Notes under the pieces: generated by a model | The model's database searches: none | Seen by the model: only the letters and a program-made list of their open reading frames with translations | Told to the model about the DNA's origin: nothing | Position numbers and translations under genes: made by a program | DNA from: an uncultured Acetobacteraceae bacterium | GTDB lineage: Bacteria; Pseudomonadota; Alphaproteobacteria; Acetobacterales; Acetobacteraceae | NCBI GenBank assembly: GCA_903895595.1 | Contig: CAITUP010000138.1 | Location: 1 to 64,000, forward strand | DNA: 64,000 nucleotides | Direction of reading: 5' to 3' | In this document: one piece after another, positions 58,863-64,000 of the stretch | Numbering within the stretch: the stretch's first letter is position 1 | How the letters are laid out: every line of letters starts with the position of its first letter

Positions 58863-59597
58863 ATGCTCCCCCGCCGCACGCTGTTTACCGTCCCTTTGCT
58901 GGCCGCCCTCCCCGCCCAGGCTAAAGCCCCGCTCGCGGCGACGCCGTTGTCGCGCGCCGACAAGTGGTGGCAGGCGCGGCATGAGGCGAAACTGGCGGAA
59001 ATCAAAACCAAAAAGCCGAACCTGATCTTCCTGGGCGATTCCATAACCCAGGATTGGGAGCATCCCGAATACGCGCAGGCGTGGCAGCGTTTTTACGGCG
59101 ACCGCAACGCGGTGAACCTGGGGTTCAAGGGCGACGCGACATCCCATCTGCTGTGGCGCATTCAGAATGGCGAAACCTCCGGCATCGCCCCGAAAGCCGC
59201 CGTCGTGCTGATCGGCGCCAACAACATGGGCCGCCTCCACTGGCCCGCCGAGGACACCCTGGCGGGCTTCGACGCGATCCTGACCGAGTTGCACCGCCGC
59301 CTGCCCGCCACCAAAATCCTGTTGCTGAGCGTGCTGCCGAGCGAACGGAACGCCTGGGTGACGGCCACGACAAACACGATCAATAAGGCCCTCCCCGCCC
59401 ATGCCAACGGCGCCACCTTCGTCGACGTAACGCATGTGTTCGCCAAAGACGGCCGCATCGATAAAAAGCTGTTCGCCGATCCCTTCATGACGCCGCCCGA
59501 ACCGGCGCTGCACCCCTCCCCCGCCGGGCAAATCCTGCTATCTCAGTCCATCGAACCGCATCTGGCCGCCCTGCTGGGCGACCGCCCGCACAAATAA
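58863..59597 (+). CDS. SGNH/GDSL hydrolase, exported (244 aa)
   Basis: N-terminal Arg-Arg and hydrophobic stretch (MLPRRTLFTVPLLAALPAQA) form a signal peptide. The nucleophile is Ser60 in FLGDSITQ, block III is IGANNMG with its Asn, and His is in PALHPS (about residue 217). The usual Asp three residues before that His is Pro, so it may work with a Ser-His pair. It is similar to platelet-activating-factor acetylhydrolase-type esterases. It is followed 13 bases later by a DUF1330 gene. Confidence 0.9.
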   Translation: MLPRRTLFTVPLLAALPAQAKAPLAATPLSRADKWWQARHEAKLAEIKTKKPNLIFLGDSITQDWEHPEYAQAWQRFYGDRNAVNLGFKGDATSHLLWRIQNGETSGIAPKAAVVLIGANNMGRLHWPAEDTLAGFDAILTELHRRLPATKILLLSVLPSERNAWVTATTNTINKALPAHANGATFVDVTHVFAKDGRIDKKLFADPFMTPPEPALHPSPAGQILLSQSIEPHLAALLGDRPHK

Positions 59598-59610
59598 AGG
59601 GAGCAAAACC

Positions 59611-59913
59611 ATGCCCAAAGCCTACTGGATCGCCCGCGTCGACGTCACCAACCCCGAGGGCTACCAAGGCTACGTCGCCGCCAACGGTGCCGCCTTCAAG
59701 AAATACGGCGCCAAGTTCCTGGTCCGCGGCGGCACGTTCGAAGCGCCAGAGGGCACGCCCCGCGCCCGCAACGTCGTCCTGGAATTCGCGGATTATGCGA
59801 CGGCCGTCGCCTGCTACAATTCCCCCGAATACGCCGCCGCCAAGGCGCACCGGATCGGTGCCGCCGAAGCGGACCTGCTGATCATCGAGGGGTACGACGG
59901 ACCGCAACCATGA
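59611..59913 (+). CDS. DUF1330 family protein (100 aa)
   Basis: Ferredoxin-like small domain: [20 protein letters not shown] (residues 4-23), [12 protein letters not shown] and a C-terminal [21 protein letters not shown] match DUF1330 (ABM superfamily). Similar folds act as monooxygenases or hold ligands. The stop overlaps the hydroxyacid dehydrogenase start by 4 bases, so the two are coupled. AGGGAG precedes the ATG. Confidence 0.93.
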   Translation: MPKAYWIARVDVTNPEGYQGYVAANGAAFKKYGAKFLVRGGTFEAPEGTPRARNVVLEFADYATAVACYNSPEYAAAKAHRIGAAEADLLIIEGYDGPQP

Positions 59914-60890
59914 AGATCACCATCCTCGACGACTATTTCGACACGATCCGCACGCTGCCCTGTTTCGCCAAACTCCGGGGACACGACGTCACCATCTGGA
60001 ACGACCACGTCCAGGACACCGACGCCCTGGCGGAGCGGCTGAAGGACACCGAAGTTCTCGTCCTGATCCGGGAGCGGACCAAAATCCGCACGCCGCTGCT
60101 GGAACGGCTGCCAAAGCTGAAACTGATCTCCCAGCGCAGCGTCTATCCGCATATCGACATCGACACCTGCGCGCGCCTCGGCATCGTCGTGTCGTCGTCG
60201 CAGCATGCCGACACGCCGTCCTACGCGGCGGCGGAGCTGACCTGGGCGCTGGTGCTGGCGGCGATGCGTCAAATCCCGCAGCAGGTGGCATCGATGAAAG
60301 CCGGCCACTGGCAAATGGGCATCGGAACCACCCTCCGCCACAAGACGCTCGGCATTCATGGCTACGGCCGTATCGCGCGCGTGGTGGCCAGCTACGCCGC
60401 CCCGTTCGGTATGAACGTCCTGGTCTGGGCGCGCCCGTCGAGCCTGGAAACCGCCCGCGCCGACGGCCACGCCATCGCCTCCGGCAAGGCCGAGCTTTAC
60501 GAGAAATCCGACGTCGTGGCCCTGCACATGCGGCTGGTGGACGCGACCCGCGGCATCGTCGTGGCCGAGGACCTCGCGCGCATGAAGCCGTCCGCGCTGC
60601 TGGTGAACACCAGCCGAGCGGGGCTGATCGTGCCGGGCGCGCTGGAAGCGGCGTTGCGGGCCGGGCGGCCGGGCGGTGCCGCGCTGGATGTGTTCGAGGA
60701 AGAACCCCTTACCGACACGGCGCATCCGCTGCTGAACATGGAAAACGTCGTTTGCACCCCGCATATCGGCTACGTCGCCAAGGACGAGTACGAGGTGCAG
60801 TTCACCGAAATCTTCGGCCAGATCGTCTCCTACACGCAGGGCACACCGACCAACGTCGTCAACCCCGCGGTGCTGGCGAACAGCCGGTAA
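59910..60890 (+). CDS. D-2-hydroxyacid dehydrogenase family protein (326 aa)
   Basis: NAD-dependent enzyme with the Rossmann motif [12 protein letters not shown] (about residues 147-158). The Arg in NTSRAGLI (about 234), Glu in DVFEEEPL (about 264) and His in TPHIGYVA (about 287) form the catalytic set. These enzymes convert 2-hydroxy acids to 2-keto acids. Its 3' end overlaps the convergent macrodomain gene by 32 bases. The partner DUF1330 gene is translationally coupled. Confidence 0.93.
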   Translation: MKITILDDYFDTIRTLPCFAKLRGHDVTIWNDHVQDTDALAERLKDTEVLVLIRERTKIRTPLLERLPKLKLISQRSVYPHIDIDTCARLGIVVSSSQHADTPSYAAAELTWALVLAAMRQIPQQVASMKAGHWQMGIGTTLRHKTLGIHGYGRIARVVASYAAPFGMNVLVWARPSSLETARADGHAIASGKAELYEKSDVVALHMRLVDATRGIVVAEDLARMKPSALLVNTSRAGLIVPGALEAALRAGRPGGAALDVFEEEPLTDTAHPLLNMENVVCTPHIGYVAKDEYEVQFTEIFGQIVSYTQGTPTNVVNPAVLANSR

Positions 60891-61386
60891 GCGCCGCCCG
60901 AAACGCTTCGGTCACCGTCTGGCCGAAGCAGGCGAACACCACCTGGGTCAGGGTCGCGTCGCTGGTCAGGAAGCTGGCAACGGTCCCCACCGCGATGCGG
61001 GCGGCATCGGGGATCGGATAGCCGTAGACACCGCAGCTGATGGCGGGGAACGCGATGGTCCGAACCCCGTGCGCAACTGCCAGCATCAGGCTTTCCCGGT
61101 AGCAACTCGCCAGCAGCGCCGGTTCCCCATGATGTCCGCCGCGCCAAATCGGCCCCACGGTGTGGATCACATGCCGAGCCGGCAGCCGGTAACCGCGCGT
61201 GATCTTTGCCTGCCCTGTGGGGCAGCCCCGTAACAGACGGCACTCCGCCAGCAACTCCGGCCCAGCCGCGCGATGGATGGCGCCATCGACACCCCCACCG
61301 CCGAGCAGCGTTTCGTTCGCCGCGTTCACGATCGCATCGAACGACAACGTGGTAATATCGGCTTCGCGGATTTCGATCCGGTCCAT
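60859..61386 (-). CDS. Macrodomain protein, O-acetyl-ADP-ribose deacetylase type (175 aa)
   Basis: YmdB-like macrodomain: [20 protein letters not shown] (residues 20-39) binds ADP-ribose, and [20 protein letters not shown] (about 112-131) is the second loop. It removes acetyl or ADP-ribose groups from ADP-ribose derivatives or proteins. Length and motifs are complete. It lies between the convergent dehydrogenase gene and the corA remnant on the same strand; their link is positional. Confidence 0.94.
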   Translation of the reverse strand: MDRIEIREADITTLSFDAIVNAANETLLGGGGVDGAIHRAAGPELLAECRLLRGCPTGQAKITRGYRLPARHVIHTVGPIWRGGHHGEPALLASCYRESLMLAVAHGVRTIAFPAISCGVYGYPIPDAARIAVGTVASFLTSDATLTQVVFACFGQTVTEAFRAALTGCSPAPRG

Positions 61387-61396
61387 AGGCCCCCCG

Positions 61397-61788
61397 TCAG
61401 ATCCATTTTCGCCAGCGGAAGATCGCCAGCGGAATCAGCGCCGTCAATGCGATCTGGCGCAACCCGTAGGCGTAACCGTAGCTCCAGTCGTATTCCGGCA
61501 TACCCTTGAAATTCATGCCGTAAATGCCAGCCACCAGCATCGGTGGAATGCCGACGACGGAGGCGATGATCATCGCCTCCAACAGCCCAACCAGAACATG
61601 CCTGCTGTTCGGCTCCCGCGTCGCGAGCCGGCTGGAGATTTGGATTTCGCTGACATTGGCCTGCGAGGGGACCTGGAACCCGGTGGCTTCCTCGGTCGCG
61701 GCAATCTCCTCCGGGGAAGGCCTGACGGGTTCGATCCACACGGCGTCGGCCGAAGCATGCGGTCCTGATAGGCGAAAGCGGTGAGCAT
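61397..61788 (-). pseudogene. corA: corA magnesium transporter, decayed
   Basis: From the ATG at 61788, with a strong AGGAGGG site, MLTAFAYQDRMLRP looks like a CorA start. After this, a frame change is needed to read DAVWIEPVRPSPEEIAATEE and IQISSRL, typical CorA N-terminal text. This runs straight into the C-terminal membrane part with YGMNF and the second helix ending RWRKWI. About 200 residues of the cytoplasmic domain and most of the stalk helix are missing. The gene therefore carries a frameshift and an internal deletion and cannot make a working channel. Confidence 0.8.
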
Positions 61789-61859
61789 GGTCCCTCCTGC
61801 GGCTTACGATACCGCAACACCCTCTGGCATCCGCTACCCCAGTATGCTTATCCTCGGCC

Positions 61860-64000
61860 ATGACGGGAACATTGCCAGAACCTTTCGCGGCATGGTTCGC
61901 ATCCCAGGGGTGGGAACCGAGGCCCCACCAGCGCGCCATGCTGGAAGCCGGGCGCGCCGGGGAAAGCGTGCTGCTGATCGCCCCGACCGGCGGCGGGAAG
62001 ACTTTGGCCGGGTTTCTTCCTTCCTTGGTCGCGCTGAATGAAACCCCGTCCGACCGGCTCCATACGCTTTACATCAGCCCGCTGAAGGCGCTGGCCACCG
62101 ACATCGCCCGCAACCTGATGCGCCCGGTAGAGGACATGGCCCTTCCGATCCGCATCGAAACCCGCACCGGCGACACCCCCGCCAACCGGCGCGCCCGTCA
62201 AAAGAAACACCCGCCGCAACTGCTGCTGACGACGCCGGAGAGCCTCGCCGTCCTGCTGTCCCTGACCGACGCGCCGGATTTCTTCGCCAGCCTGTCCTGC
62301 GTCATCATGGACGAAGTCCACGCCCTCGCCGGCACCAAACGCGGCGACCAGCTGGCGCTCGGCGTATCCCGGCTGCGGGCGCTGGCCCCGGGACTACGCA
62401 CTGTCGGATTGTCCGCCACCGTCGCCCATCCCGCAGAAATCGCCGCCTTCGTCGGGGCGGACCGCACGATCGCCGTTGCCGACGGCACCCCGCCCTCCAT
62501 CGCCATGATGCTGCCGGAGGGCGAGCTCTCCTGGGCCGGCCACATGGGCCTTGAAGCCGCGCCGCAGATCATGGCGCGCATCGCGGCGTCCGGCATGACC
62601 ATCGTGTTCGTCAACACGCGCGCCCAAGCCGAGCTGATGTTTCAGGCGTTGTGGAAGATCAATGATTCCACCCTACCCATCGCGCTCCACCACGGCTCGC
62701 TGGAGATCGAACAACGGCGCAAAGTCGAAGCCGCCATGTCCGCCGGCCGCCTGCGCGCGGTCGTGGCGACGTCGTCGCTGGACCTCGGCATCGATTGGGG
62801 CGGCGTCGATCAGGTAATCCAGGTCGGCGCGCCCAAAGGCGTATCCCGCCTGCTGCAACGCGTGGGCCGGTCCAACCACCGCATGGACGAAGCCTCGCGC
62901 GCCATCCTCGTTCCCGCCAACCGCTTCGAAGTCCTGGAATGCGAGGCCTCCATCATCGGCGTCGCCGCTCGGGACCTCGACGGCGACCCGCCCCGACCCG
63001 GCGGGTTGGACGTGCTGGCGCAGCATCTGCTCGGGCTGGCCTGCTCCGCCCCGTTTCTCCCCGACGACATCTACGCCGAAGTCGTGACCGCCGCCCCCTA
63101 CGCCGCCCTGACCCGCAAAGACTTCGACGACGTCCTCACGTACGTCGAAAACGGCGGCTACGCCCTGACCGCCTACGAACAATGGCGGAAATTGTTTCGC
63201 GACAGCGAGGGCCGGCTGCATGTCCGCTCCGCCCGCATCGCCGCGCAGCACAGGATGAACATCGGCACCATCGTCGAGGCGCCATTGCTGAAAGTGAAAC
63301 TCGTCGCCGGGCGCAGCCGGATCGGCAAAATCCTCGGGGAACTGGAGGAATACTTCGCCGGCCTGCTTCGCCCCGGCGACACCTTCATGTTCGCGGGACG
63401 CCTCCTGAAATTCATCCAAATCCACGAAATGGCCATCGAATGCCAGGAAGGCGGCACGGGCGATCCCATGGTCCCGGCGTACGAGGGCGGGCGCATGCCG
63501 CTGACCACCAACCTCGCCGACGGGGTCCGCCTGCTGCTGCAACGCCCCGCCGAGTGGGAGGTCATGCCCGAACAAATCCGCGATTGGCTGCGGATGCAGC
63601 GCGCCGTGTCACGCCTGCCCGGCCGGAACGATCTGCTGGTGGAAACCTTCCCCCGCAGCGACCGCTGGTATCTGGTCGTCTACTGCTTCGAGGGCCGCAA
63701 CGCCCACCAAACCCTGGGCATGCTGATCACCAAACGCATGGAACGTTTCGGCATGGCGCCTCTGGGTTTCGTCGCCACCGACTACGTCCTGGGTATCTGG
63801 TCCGCCCAGGAACCCCACGACATCGCGCGCCTCTTCGACGAAGACATGCTCGGCGACGATCTGGAAGACTGGCTCGCCGAAAGCTCCATGCTGCGCCGTA
63901 CGTTCCGCAACGTCGCCGTCATCGCCGGCCTGATTTCCCGCAATCACCCTGGCGGCGAGAAAACCCGGAAAGCCGTGACCGTGAACGCCGACCTGATCTA
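61860..64000 (+). CDS. Ligase-associated DEXH box helicase, Lhr-like (cut by window edge)
   Basis: Open from the ATG at 61860 to the right edge (713 full codons). Walker A APTGGGKT is at residues 41-48, the DEVH box at 151-154, motif III SATVAHP near 184, motif VI QRVGRSNH near 338. The rest holds the Lhr winged-helix and core domains. The N-terminus LPEPFAAWFASQGWEPRPHQ and layout are those of the helicase usually found with an ATP-dependent DNA ligase, a nuclease and a phosphoesterase in a repair operon. Those partners would lie beyond the edge. The C-terminus is not visible. Confidence 0.93.
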   Translation, partial: MTGTLPEPFAAWFASQGWEPRPHQRAMLEAGRAGESVLLIAPTGGGKTLAGFLPSLVALNETPSDRLHTLYISPLKALATDIARNLMRPVEDMALPIRIETRTGDTPANRRARQKKHPPQLLLTTPESLAVLLSLTDAPDFFASLSCVIMDEVHALAGTKRGDQLALGVSRLRALAPGLRTVGLSATVAHPAEIAAFVGADRTIAVADGTPPSIAMMLPEGELSWAGHMGLEAAPQIMARIAASGMTIVFVNTRAQAELMFQALWKINDSTLPIALHHGSLEIEQRRKVEAAMSAGRLRAVVATSSLDLGIDWGGVDQVIQVGAPKGVSRLLQRVGRSNHRMDEASRAILVPANRFEVLECEASIIGVAARDLDGDPPRPGGLDVLAQHLLGLACSAPFLPDDIYAEVVTAAPYAALTRKDFDDVLTYVENGGYALTAYEQWRKLFRDSEGRLHVRSARIAAQHRMNIGTIVEAPLLKVKLVAGRSRIGKILGELEEYFAGLLRPGDTFMFAGRLLKFIQIHEMAIECQEGGTGDPMVPAYEGGRMPLTTNLADGVRLLLQRPAEWEVMPEQIRDWLRMQRAVSRLPGRNDLLVETFPRSDRWYLVVYCFEGRNAHQTLGMLITKRMERFGMAPLGFVATDYVLGIWSAQEPHDIARLFDEDMLGDDLEDWLAESSMLRRTFRNVAVIAGLISRNHPGGEKTRKAVTVNADLI

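Noticed and set aside
1-64000. tRNA, rRNA, tmRNA or riboswitch
   Set aside because: I looked at all gaps and recognised no tRNA-like arms, rRNA sequence or known riboswitch core. A covariance-model scan would be needed to exclude small RNAs.

Overview
The window is a 64 kb piece of a GC-rich chromosome, most probably from an alphaproteobacterium of the Acetobacteraceae (Rhodospirillales). This is an inference from three things: 5-aminolevulinate synthase (the C4 route to heme) next to cytochrome c maturation genes, the codon style, and GC-rich palindromic intergenic repeats with 3-base loops. I recognised no rRNA, tRNA, CRISPR array, transposase or phage gene. Two genes are cut by the edges: an aminotransferase at the left and a ligase-associated helicase at the right.

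Layout. 1-7,254: catabolic genes (three SDR dehydrogenases, an NHL propeller protein, an OFA-type MFS carrier with a 38-residue small subunit, an enolase-superfamily enzyme). 7,316-7,958: a HepT/MntA toxin-antitoxin pair. 8,135-12,237: an operon for an aromatic-acid-type MFS carrier, a D-aminoacylase-like amidohydrolase and a phytanoyl-CoA dioxygenase-like protein. 12,242-19,779: SulP transporter, enoyl-CoA hydratase, a DnaJ-like/CbpM-like pair, a VOC protein, a fluoroacetate-dehalogenase-like hydrolase, an IlvD/Edd dehydratase and a Uma2 nuclease. 19,804-23,692: two tandem Rieske dioxygenase alpha subunits sharing one beta subunit, plus two small unknowns. 23,681-31,217: CoA-transferase, second HepT/MntA pair, M20 peptidase, OmpA-type porin, and an MFS gene with its own small membrane protein, divergent from a MarR regulator. 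31,284-41,491: NitT/TauT-type ABC importer, RraA-like protein, AtuA pair, flavin reductase, amidase with a small GatC/AtzG-like partner, asparaginase-like protein.

41,553-46,316 is a five-gene run: a periplasmic OmpA-like protein, a MotA/ExbB-like channel, a MotB-like protein with a long coiled coil, and a two-gene module made of a 142-residue unknown and a 426-residue protein that looks like an ImmA/IrrE peptidase with its zinc site destroyed. 46,317-51,866 is hemA-ccmF-ccmG-ccmH-ccmI on the minus strand with an FNR-type box upstream of hemA. 52,084-57,579 holds DUF2889, ribbon-helix-helix and GNAT proteins, a cupin gene broken by an amber codon, and a three-gene nucleotidyltransferase / nucleotidyltransferase-HAD / kinase cassette. 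57,596-64,000 holds an enolase-superfamily enzyme, SGNH hydrolase, D-2-hydroxyacid dehydrogenase, macrodomain protein, a decayed corA and the helicase.

The most unusual DNA is the 269-bp element at 40,204-40,472. It has two 121-bp inverted halves, each with three tiny-loop hairpins whose stems differ between halves by compensated base-pair changes. A smaller element of similar architecture lies between the two dioxygenase genes (21,164-21,247). The most interesting gene-level candidates are the 41,553-46,316 run and the 54,788-57,579 cassette.
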